Source: Arctopsyche grandis
Taxonomy: Eukaryota; Arthropoda; Insecta; Trichoptera; Hydropsychidae
Direction of reading: 5' to 3'
Assembly: GCF_051622035.1 (NCBI RefSeq)
Contig: NC_135356.1
Location: forward strand, 28,674,839-28,738,838
DNA: 64,000 bases
How positions within the stretch are numbered: position 1 is the stretch's first letter; the number at the start of each line of letters is the position of its first letter. The notes below the pieces were generated by a model. That model did not search any database. It worked only from the letters and a program-made list of their open reading frames with translations, and was not told the origin of the DNA. Of this stretch, positions 1-12,000 are shown piece by piece. Made by a program: the position numbers and the translations under genes.

Positions 1-38
1 TCTTGACCATGCCATTTTCATTATTCATATGCTTCAAA
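1..38 (+). CDS. Stomatin-like gene, partial exon: end of membrane hairpin
   Basis: The reading frame (ttg acc atg cca ...) encodes [12 protein letters not shown] and stops at a GTGAGT donor at 39. This is the C-terminal edge of the hydrophobic hairpin that precedes the SPFH domain, including a Cys that is palmitoylated in some relatives. The join to the exon at 2096 is phase 0 and gives the canonical ...[12 protein letters not shown] junction. The exon begins upstream of the window. Confidence 0.88.
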
Positions 39-3000
39 GTGAGTATTTATTTACCCTTTTCATTAATTGGCATTAGCGAATTTCGTGTTGCGTTCGTTTA
101 TTGTGTTTTGATTTTTAAATTATTTTTATTGTTCATGTATTGTATTCACATATATCTTAGGTTTATTCTAATAGCTGCTGATCCAGTGATCGTTTGTGTT
201 TATTTTGCACATTATTTTTTTTTTGTTAGTATTATTTTATTGTGTACATCTACAGCATAATAGGAAAAAAAGCTCAAAAACCTATTCACAATACATTAAA
301 TTTTTGACTCAAGACGTATTCGATTTTAAATCTATTATTGGACTCGGATGTTACATATATTATTTATTTACTTTTAGCTGTTTTTATACCTATCTCTGTA
401 CATCCTGTCTGTTGATTTTTCAATTAATAAAATAAATAAATAACATATTGTGCATAGGTGAAATAAACATTAATGTTTGTTCATATGTTTATATGTATAA
501 CGCAAATTTGGCGTAATTTCATGGCGCTCTAACTTAAACCGCAAATTACAAAAAAATCTAAATATTGATCTGTTTATATACTAATATGTATTCCTCTAAT
601 TTTACCCGCTCGTGTGACGAATTGCCCGGCATTGCTCGGGCCAGTAAAATTGAAAATGGGGAATAAGTAATCTCCTAAAAATGTTGGAATCTGCGGTTTT
701 AGTTAAAATAACCACGAGACAGTATGTCAAATTTGGTGCTTTTGATTTGGATACTGTAGATTTGCATAGCGAAGAAACAAAATTCGTGTACATGTACATA
801 CATAAATGGCGAAGTTATAAAAATCGAACTTTTTCAGAAAATTTCGTATTCTACGGTTTTTGTTAGAATACCATGAAATGGTATACCAAATTTAATGCTT
901 CTAAATAATAAGAAATGTAGGTCTGCATAGCGACCAAATATTCAACTATATTTTGTAAATTATGGTATTGTTCAAAACGATTAAAATATGGCTTACTGTG
1001 CATGTATAAATATTTGCTTAATACTTTTAGCAAAATTTTTTTTTTATTTCTATGCTGCGAATTTTTTTGAATTAGTAAAATATTTACACAATTTTTAACT
1101 TATTTATGTAATCGATTCAGTATTAAATGGCGAAAAATACCAAAAATACATTTTCCAAACTTTCTATATATTTTTCTATTTAATCCTATTTCTTACAAGA
1201 TTACTCAGCCTTGACCGTAACTTGCATAATTAATAATCAGCCTTGACCGTATTTTTTTTAGTCAAGTGAAAGTATTTATGAAAATTTGTGTAAAAATATA
1301 TTAAAAGGTTTATGTGAGAAGGTGCGAAAAAATGTCTTCTAATATTGAATCATTTTATCCAACTAACATGTGAAGTTGTAGCGTGTGTGGCGCGAATGTA
1401 AATAAAACATTCTGAAGTAAAACTTCTTGACGAGCGGTAGCGTAAGTTCATAAGTTCATACATTTACAGCTAAACGGTGTTTCAAAGTGTAATTGTCTTA
1501 ATGTCTAATTTCCAATTTTCTGAAATATGTATCTTTGTATTATAATAATAAATCGAAATATTCATCAAGAATTAGTTAAAATTTTTGTGCGATAATCTCA
1601 TTACAAGTATATAAAAAGTTAAGCGTATATGTGTGCCTCATTCCATCATCCCCATCACCCCCCCCCCCCCCCCCATAAAAACAATATAATTGCAGCGCGC
1701 GTTAAATACCATACGTTTCAAAAGTATGATTGATCTGTATGACCAACAAAATAGTAGACAGAACTTTGCATATCTGCATTAGACAGCGTATTATTATAAT
1801 TTGTGACATTTTCTTGCTAATATCAATCGAGTTAATCGAAAATCGATGTATTCTAATACCATTTGCGATAGATTCATTTTTGACATTTACGATAAAACTG
1901 ATATGTGTTTGTATGTGATTCTAGTTGCATATACATGATAGTATTTTTTAAGTTTATTATATATATGACGAAAAAATATGACTATGCAAAATGGCTTTAA
2001 ATTTACGTCACATTTTATTTATTTAAAATTATTCATGCCTAGTAAATTATTTCAAGGATGATTCTTACAAGGTTTTTATTATTCATTAAAATTAGGTCGT
2101 TCAAGAATACGAGAGAGCTGTCATATTCAGATTGGGAAGACTCTTATCGGGAGGAGCTAAAGGACCAGGTAAGTATTATATGCAATTTTTTTTAAACTGT
2201 ACACTAAGCCAAATAATTTTGTAAAATATAAATAACTAGTTGTTTTACCCGGCTTCGCTCAGTATTTTTATTATAAACAGCTTAAAGATGGCGAATTTTT
2301 TTTATTAAATTTACTTGAATCGAAAAAAATAATATTATTTAACGACCGACCAATTACAAACGTCTTTGACCAATCCAGCCAGAAACGACTTTGACGACAA
2401 CCAATCGGAAACGAATTACAGACGCCATTTTCGTTTTATGTATAAGATTTGGTCAACTTTCACATATCTATACATATTTTATTTTTTTATTTTTTTATTT
2501 AATTTACACCAAGAAGGCCTAACAGGTAAACCCAATGCGCCTTCCTGGCCAAAGACAGTTATATAAACATATATGTACACCATCCATATATACACAAATA
2601 CTTACACGTATACACAAATACACATACATACATACATACATAAATATAAAAATGTACATACATATACATACTAGTAAAAATGTTCATTATTTCATGCAAG
2701 GAGATGTTATAATTATTCATATTTCAATATTTAACCCGTAGTTATTGGGAACGTGGACTCAAAAAAATGGTATACAGTACCGCTGGCATAAAGCTATACT
2801 ATACATATACAGCTTCTTTTATAATATACTAGCTGTATTACCCGGCTTCGCTCAGTATTTATAATATAAACCGCTTAAGCATGACAGTTAATAGTAAACA
2901 TTTAATTAAAAAAATATATATTAAAAAAAAAATTTAAATTTAAAATAAAAATAAAATAAAAAAAATTTAAAAAATCAAAAAAAAAAAAAACATTTTTTCA

Positions 3001-6000
3001 AAATTTTTTTTTGCCTTCTAGGGCTTCGCCCCTCCACGCCCCCATGAGCAATTGCCGTTTAGGGCTTCGCCCCCCTTAGCTGATGCCTTTTAGGGCTTCG
3101 CCCCTCCACGCCCCCATGATTAAATGCTGTCTAGAACTTCGCCCCCCTTAGATAATGCCTTTTAGGGCTTCGCCCCTCCGTGCCCCCATGATTAAATGCC
3201 GTCTAGGGATTCGCCCCCTTAGTTAATGCCTTTTAGGGCTTCGCCCCTCCGCGCCCCCATGATTAATTGCCGTTTAGGGCTTCGCCCCCCTTAGTTAATG
3301 CCTTTTAGGGCTTCGCCCCTCCGCGCCCCCATGATTAAATGCCGTCTAGGGCTTCGCCCCCCTTAGCTGATGCCTTTTAGGGCTTCGCCCCTCCGCGCCC
3401 CCATGATTGAATGCCGTCTAGGGCTTCGCCCCCCTTAGTAAATGCCTTTTAGGGCTTCACCCCTCCGCGTCCCCATGATTAATGGCCATCTAGGGCTACG
3501 CCCTCCTTAGTTAATGCCTTTTAGGGCTTCGCCCCTCCGCGCTCCCATGATAAATTGCCGTTTAGGGCTTCGCCCCCCTTAGTTAATGCCTTTTAGGGCT
3601 TCGCCCCTCCACGCCCCCATGATTAAATGCCGTCTAGGGCTTCGCCCCCATGATCAGTTGCCGTTTAGGGCTTCGCCCCATAAGGCTGCGCCCCCCTGCG
3701 CCCCCTTTGGGGCCCCATGGAGCTGTGCCCCATCGATGACGTCACCGATCTACGGACGACGACGAAGGATACATATTTACATACATACATACAAAGTCTC
3801 TTTCCAAATTATATATTAGATGTAATTCGCACCAGTTAAAGATAATATTAGGTTTTAAACCTGTCTAGTAAATTCTGCAAAATATACCTTCGTGAGATAC
3901 AAACACTATTATTATTATTTCACTGCTTCTCAACCAAGTTTTCCTTTTTAAATTGCTGTTTATTATTTTAAATGTATACACATTCTCATGCTCCACTATA
4001 ATTATGAACACCCTCGATATATGGATTTACTCAATCGGTTAAATTTACTGGGTTAGCGAGTATGCAGATCGCGTGATGTCAAAACCTACATACATATATG
4101 TGTAGATGCGGCCATCGATCCTTTTTCTTCCCTATTCTGAGCTATTAGCATTTTTAATGACACCATATTAACTATTCATAGGTATATTCTTTATTCTGCC
4201 GTGCATCGACGCTTACGCCAGGGTGGACCTTCGCACCAGGACCTACGATGTCCCTCCTCAGGAAGTCCTCACCAAGGACAGCGTGACTGTTTCCGTGGAT
4301 GCAGTTGTGTACTATCGTGTATCCAATGCCACCGTGTCCATCGCCAACGTGGAGAACGCCCATCATTCGACCCGGCTCTTGGCTCAGACTACCCTGAGGA
4401 ACACCATGGGCACTAGACCTCTTCATGAGATCCTCAGCGAGCGCGAGACTATATCTGGTACCATGCAAGCATGTCTGGACGAAGCTACTGAAGCCTGGGG
4501 TATCAAAGTGGAGCGGGTTGAAATGTGAGTCAATTTTCAAATTTCTTCTGGGTACTACATAGCCAGCTTAAGTATAACATATTTTACATCTAGTAGGGAT
4601 GATTTGAAAAATGTATTTATCTCCAGTGGTTTCTTGTTTGCCTATTGGGTCTGACAAAAATTAGGTGGGAATGGATTGTTGATTAAATCACAATTCACTC
4701 CCACCCATTTTTTAGATCCAATAGGCAATGAAGATAAAACTACTGGAGATAAAAATATTTCTCAAATCATCTCCGTTACATGTTAATAACACTTGAGCTG
4801 ACCATGTAGCTGGTACCCAGAGGAAGATTTTAAAATTGTTTAATATTTCAACAATCACAATCCATTCCACAGTAAGTAGGTTGAATTTTCGTATGGAAGC
4901 ACCTCGACCATCATCTGTCAGATAAAACCAGCTAACGAGAAACAGTTAGATTTTTTTTATAATCACCCAGTTCTTACTAAAATTGATAGGTATATTCGTA
5001 ACCACTAAGAAAGTCGACTAATTTTTCGATTTCATTCGGGATTTGAATCCACAACCCCTAAACTGATAAACAATTGCTGAATCAGTGAACTACGCCCAAG
5101 TTTATAAATTTATTTCTTTGTCATAAAAAGTAATGAAAAGCGTCGCTTTTGTATATAGTATATACATATAATCACTACATTCTAGAAACACATTTGCTTT
5201 GCTATGTATTCCATAAGTTATATAATATTATAAATATGTATAAACGATATGAACTGATAATAACAAGAAAAACATTTTAAAGTGGAACTTTTCGAGCTAT
5301 GGTGCCGCAAATTTATCTATTATACTATCACAATCTAATAAATTCACCACAACACTTTCAATGAACATCGATGTTAAATGATTTAAGTTATCTAGATTTA
5401 TCGAATTCTTTAAATTATTTTTAACTCGTTTCAAAACTGAAAATGAATGTTCGCCACTTGCATTACATATAGGAAGCGTTAGGAATATAATTAAAATTTT
5501 TTTAATATTCGGAAACGTTGACTTTGCACTCTTATTGGAATTTCTCTTCACCACTAGTCTACTCTAGGATGGAAAAAATTATATATATTTTTTTTTAATT
5601 TTATTTGTTCATATTATTAAATTATGTCGAAGATCAAATTGGTGAATTCATTTTAACAAAAAATACGCAATTTTTTTTTTAGATAAAAACTAAATTTTTT
5701 GCTTAGTTATTTTGGGACATCTATTCGTCTCCAATTGTGACCATAATAACATGATGTTGAATTGGTATAGCATTTTTCGAATATAGTCACTAAATTCAAT
5801 TATTTCAAACCATCATAATTACCAAATCGAACTAAATGATGAGTTTTACATTTCTTGTATTATTTATGACAGCAGTTTTGTATAATAAATGAGTTTTATT
5901 ACTAGAACTTTTAACTTTTAAAATATGCCTATAGAAATGTTTTCATACCTACCCTATAGTTCGTTAGGCAGTTTGGGTCCAAGGATACAAAGCTATTGTC

Positions 6001-9000
6001 TGTTTACTCATTGTATTTTAATGCGTACCCACCCTCATAAAGTGTCTATTGGTTAGTTTTTAAACTGTTAGTTAAAATCATATTTTCTATTCGTTACCTA
6101 CTTGTAGGACACATCGAAAAAAAAAGCTGGATCATCCCAGAAGGCGGGCAAAGACGAAAAGATTAGATTTAACAGATACACGGTGTTTTTGATCACTATT
6201 TTTTTACACTTTTCAAACAAATCTTGCCTTTGAAGTTCACGACGGACTCATCGACCACTATGTCTCTGCACGGTATAATTAATTGTCTGCATTTAGCATC
6301 TAAATGATTCAAAAAGCCATTGTGTTCTACATTATTATTTTTGAGTTGTAATATCCGAAATATTTGTAGAAAACGATCTCTTTTGAAGACACTCCTAAAA
6401 AACATATTTTCAACCGAAAAATAATATTTTTTTGGTTGAAAATATGATTACTTAAAATCGACCAATTATCACTGTTTGTATCTCTGATATCATCTTCACT
6501 ATCGCTTAACGGTATCAACATAGCGCTTTTTTTTACTTGGTTGGGGTTGAATGCCACTTCCACTGTCAAAATTTTCTACATTATCAAATACAAAATAGTT
6601 ATCATCACTATCATTTTGGAAGTCTTCTAGGTTTTGGAAGTTTTCTAGTAGGTAACGAATAGAAAATGTGATTTTAGCTAACAGTTTTAAAACTGAAATG
6701 TCAATGTTGCCAACACTTGTATTTATTATTTCACCATATGCACTAATATTGCCGAGCACGTCGCTATCACATCATATGTATATTCCGTAGAACTTTTATT
6801 AAGTTGATTCATGGTGCAAAATATATTTCGCGTTTTTATCATTATGTAAAATTATGGTCACCCCATCGAAAATAGCTTCTTAGAGCACAATGTATCGATA
6901 CCGACTGCCCAAATAAAACGGCGCACTCAAATGTAGAAGCAGGTAAAGAATGCAAATATAGACGCTAGCCCTTTACTGTAATTATCCTATTTATACATTT
7001 TCTAGCATCTCGTATCCTTTAAGTACACTATTGTAAAATAAAACCTTCAAAAATTTGCCAATGAATATTAAAAATAAAGCTCCAAAGTAGCCGCTTAACA
7101 AAGCCACTATACTGGCTTTCCGAGCTGGCAGCCGAATACCCGAAAGCCACTATAGTGGCTTTCAGAGTTCAAGACATTAAGCCTCGAATTAATAATTTAT
7201 AAATATCGACAGGATTCGTAATATTATATTTTCACTTTTGACACATGCCATAAAATATACAATTTCATCTTTAAAATATCTAGCGTCAATGTCATTTTTA
7301 CATTTTGAAATTATTCGTTCAACACATTCGTTAAATTCATTTTCATTTCAACTTCTTCTTGTTATTTCCGAAATTAATGCATCACAAATAAAGTTATGAA
7401 CAATTTGTAAATACAATAAAGTTTTCTTTTTTTACGTCTAGTGTCTTTAAATTGCTGATTTCCAGTTAAAATGTTGGCATCTTTTTCGATTTCTTTGAAT
7501 TCATTTCTCGTTTTTTTTTAAACTCTACAAGACATTTTATCAATTTTGTTCCCAACAACTTGTGCTGCATATTTTCTAACGGTTTATTTGTAAAATTGAC
7601 GCGTTGTAAACACTGAACAACAAAAAATCATCGATTTGGAGGCCCCTTCAATTTGAAGGCCACAGATATGCGCCAATTTCTCTGTGCGATAATCCGCCAC
7701 TGAATCTACCCATTACTAATCTCTAAGTCTAGCTTCATATCTACATATGTACTTGTGCACTATTCGGATGACTTCTTGTTATTCCAAGCGTATGTAAATT
7801 TTGCCCAAGAAAGAAAGATGCCCAAGTTTATCATCATATATGCCAGATTTGAGAAAAAGATTCTACCTACATGATATCTATGTACATACATATGTATGTA
7901 CATAGATATCCTCGTTCTAATTATATGCATGAATCTTCCAATGAAATTACTATATTTACATTTCTCTGATTCTGGGTATCCATTTTCTTGGCTACATGTC
8001 CCACAATTCAATTCTTATATGATGTTATATGCTAAAAAGAAAAGGAAAAGTCGACTACCAAACTCGTCTTCTTTTCTACTTGTTAATTTCACTTATTGTT
8101 GTGAACATGAGATTAAGTGATCACCGCTAAGTAAACCAGTAGTTGACGAGCGTCAATCACTCTACGTTACAATACTAAGAAAAATGACCAAATAGATAAT
8201 TGCATTATAAAGCAAGAAAATGAACAACAAGATGGATCAATATGAAAAGATTTACATATATAAAAAAGGAATTGCAGGAGTAGTTGGTAGAACACGGATT
8301 AATGTGAAATTATGAGCTATTGTATGCCTGATAGCATTTCATTAGATGATAAACCAGTAGAAGTAGTAAATGATTATTTATATATAGGTCAAATAATTGA
8401 CATATCCAATAGTAAAGATGAAGAGATAAAGATACGTATGAAATTATGATGGAGTGCATTTGGACGAATGAATGTTGTTTTTAAATCCAAAATGCTTCTC
8501 TGCCTGAAGAAAAAGATCTTCGATCGATGCATTTTGCAAGTGATGACGTATGGATGTGAAACTTGGACACCAAAATGCTACACAAAGTCCAATGCACTCA
8601 AAGAAGTATGGAACGCAGTATGCTTGGCATAACGAGGAAAACACGTGGGTGAGAAGTATGACAATGGTAGTGAACACAGTGGGTAGAGTTAAGAGATTGA
8701 AATGACGGGCCATGTGGTTAGTTGAATGGATGAAAGGTGGACAAAATAAGTGCTACAATAGTACCCGAGAGAATGCAAATGGGTAAGAGGAAGACCGCGG
8801 GAAGATGGGTAAACGAAATGTGTGGGGTGAAATGGATGAGAGTTGCGCAAACAGAGATGACTGGAAGTGTGTTAGAGAAGCCTTCATCCAGCAGTGGATG
8901 GTGGGGGGCTGTAGATGATGAGTGAAAGATTATGGAGGGAGCTAATTAATTATTTTGATACTTTACAAATGAAGTAAGGACGTGAGGCTTCCGGTGCAAC

Positions 9001-12000
9001 TTCAGAGGGCCATGGCTGCTGAAGCCGAAGCCGCTAGAGAAGCTAGGGCCAAGGTGATAGCTGCCGAAGGTGAACAGAAGGCATCCAGGGCTTTGCGAGA
9101 AGCTTCAGAAGTCATCGGCGATTCCCCAGCTGCTCTACAACTCCGATACTTACAGGTGAAACTAAATTGAGTCATGCATTAAATATGTAAACAAAATGTC
9201 AAGGGGTGCGCCGCTTCGATGAAATTAATTTAATTAAAAGCCTACTAGTTTTATTTTTGGATAAAGTTATACTTGCACATATACATACATATACATATGC
9301 ACGTTTAATATTTAATCAGACGACTAACCTATTTAGCATAGAAGGACAAATGAAATAGAAACGATGTTTACCACTTTGAAATAAATTCACCTTCATTGTC
9401 ATTCATTGTTTATTAATTTTAATGTTTTTGTAATTTTTATTTTTTGTTTGCTTTATATTACCATGTGGTGCTCACTGCACATGGAATATAATATTTTCAT
9501 TTATATTTGTATTTTTTTTTCTCACTCTACTGCTTTCTTTTTTTACATTTTATTCTGTATCTGTGTCAATTTAAATAAAATAAAATTAATTAAAATTTAA
9601 TGTGGGATGAGACACATACATAGTCCTATGCTAAATTTAGTGTTAATGTACTTTATATAGCACAATTGAACATTCTTATACACGGGTTTGGTGCATCCGC
9701 TCTAAAATCGCCAGATTAACAGAACGGTAGCTTTAACCCCTTGACTGCTACAACAACGATAAATCGTTGTTTTGAAATCGACGAAGATTGCTACGACGAT
9801 CGTTGTTGTCGTCATTAATTGTCGTATTTCAATACTTTCTTTGAGCCGCCAGCGCATCAGTGGCACGAAACATTTTTTTTATATACGTATTTATATTTAT
9901 TTTTCAATCAAGCTTTATAAATATTTATCAATTTTTTAAATAAAAGCTCTTCAATTTCGGGTTCATCATCAAAGTAAATTTCGGGTTCGTTGTCAAAGTC
10001 ATATAAGGAGTTATTACTTGGGAATTGATTATTGTCGATAAATTCATTTTCAGAATCAGTAGAGCTGCTGATTTGTCGAGTTCCTCGGCGAGGAGCTGTT
10101 ATTTCGCTTTCGCCACTTTCACTGTCCGATATCATTTTGCAGACTTAAAATAAATGGCAAAAAACAATAGAAATCCGCTTTCAATTATATAGGTCACGAG
10201 ACGTCACGAATTCGTGTAATAAATTAAATGCAACTGAAATGCATACAAAATGTTTATGATACATATTGAAAAATTATTTGATTATTAGAAACTTCGCATC
10301 CTTGTGTATCTCGCTCAACGTACACAATTAAAACCAAGAAAGAAAGAGAGAAAGACCGCTACCTGTTTCAAATGTATCGCATGTTGTAAGGATACATCCA
10401 TGTCTTTTTCGAGATATTCCATCGAGATATTAAATACCAACTTACCTTAGAAATATGATAAAGTTGCAGTAAAAGAGAAAAAAACACAGTGCTTTTCACA
10501 AAATAATGAATGATTTTAACGGAAACGCACGTCAATATTGAACAAAATTCAGACGCAAACCGATTTCAAACATCTTTCTTTTGTTTTTGAAGACCTTTTG
10601 AGGGATAATCCACCGATATTTTTTGCTAGTGAATAGAGTTGCATTTAAGGATAAGATCACAAAAAAAATGAGGCCAAAAGTTCCCATAATGAGTTATTTA
10701 CGACCGTGACAAATTTACCCAAACGCATCTCGAGAGGGGTGGCGTAATATTCTGGTCAGGGACTGTATAGCTCGTGCAACGAAAGCTGGCACGTACCAAT
10801 ACAAACACGTATATTGTATCCGTGAAGATATGAATAAGATTTTTTGTATCTGTTTTCTAGGACAATCAGTTGGTCCCTTTCATACGCACCCACTTTCCGA
10901 GCATGACAGAAACAACAATTATTTTTTGTATTGCTCGGTGATTTTTGCTCAGTGATCAAGTGTGCACTACAGGGTGATTTTTTCCAGTTTCACTGGTCAG
11001 TCACCGATCAACCCCCACAAACTGACGTAACGCGTTCTTATATTGTTTGCTAATTGGTTAATTGGAGTTAGTTCATTAGAATTAGTGGATATATGATAAT
11101 AAAATGCTTTGTAATAAAATTGGATCTGGGAAAACACTAACGGGACAATCTCGCGAAATTGTGTATAATGTTTTCAACTATTTCATGGATTGTGTATTGA
11201 ATAGTGAAAGTGACGAAAGAAATAGTTTTATGAAAAATTTATATGCTTCAACTGCGGAAGCGACTGGTGTTTCTAAAAGAAGTGTTCAGCGAATTGTTTG
11301 TGAAGTACGAAATCAATTTGTGGTGGCTAATAAACCGCCAACATCGCAACCTTCAATATCGGAGCCATCAACGACACAACCTATATCCTATAATAAAAAA
11401 CAATAAACAAAATCATCAAGAGTTTGTACTTGATAAAATCTTGGAAGCTCACAAAATCTTGGAAACATGAAGAAAAATTTATTGAACTGGAACCAAAACT
11501 CGATAATTTAACGGACAATTTCATTGACATTATAAAAGTAGAATATTCTGATAGCGAATATATGGATTCTTCAAGTGATGGAGAATTAAGTGGCGTAGAA
11601 GAATTATGATACGACATTGTATAGAAACAGAAGACTATCCAAAACGAGCAAAGAAGTAACGAATTAAAGAAAATCAGAAAAGGTTAGTAAAACTAGAAGT
11701 ACGTTTAGTAGTAGAGTAGTAAAAGTAAAGTCTTATAATAGAAAAGTTTGAAATTGAAATTCAAAAATAAGATTATAAAATGAACAATGTATTTATTTAG
11801 ATTAGAAACACTTCCGGTTCGGGTAGACTTTCTGGGTGTAAATGTACTGCGGCATTATCCAAAGATCGCCGCAATATTTTTTTTGTAAGTTTATTTTATT
11901 ATTATTTATGACAAGTTCTGACTTAGCTACAAAATTCTGAAGCCGACAAACAATTCTATGCAAAATAATGAAAAAATATTTTGATGGTCTAGGCACCCAA

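Noticed and set aside
3018..3710. CRISPR-like or rRNA-like GC-rich repeat
   Set aside because: Units of 30/60 bp have no distinct spacers and sit inside a Helitron-like element; no rRNA signature.
4172..4540. 122-codon minus-strand open frame over the stomatin exon
   Set aside because: It is the antisense shadow of the GC-rich SPFH-core exon; the plus frame matches the Band 7 family throughout.
5040..5103. tRNA gene on the minus strand
   Set aside because: A- and B-box-like segments are present, but no full cloverleaf or acceptor stem can be drawn and a SINE body follows.
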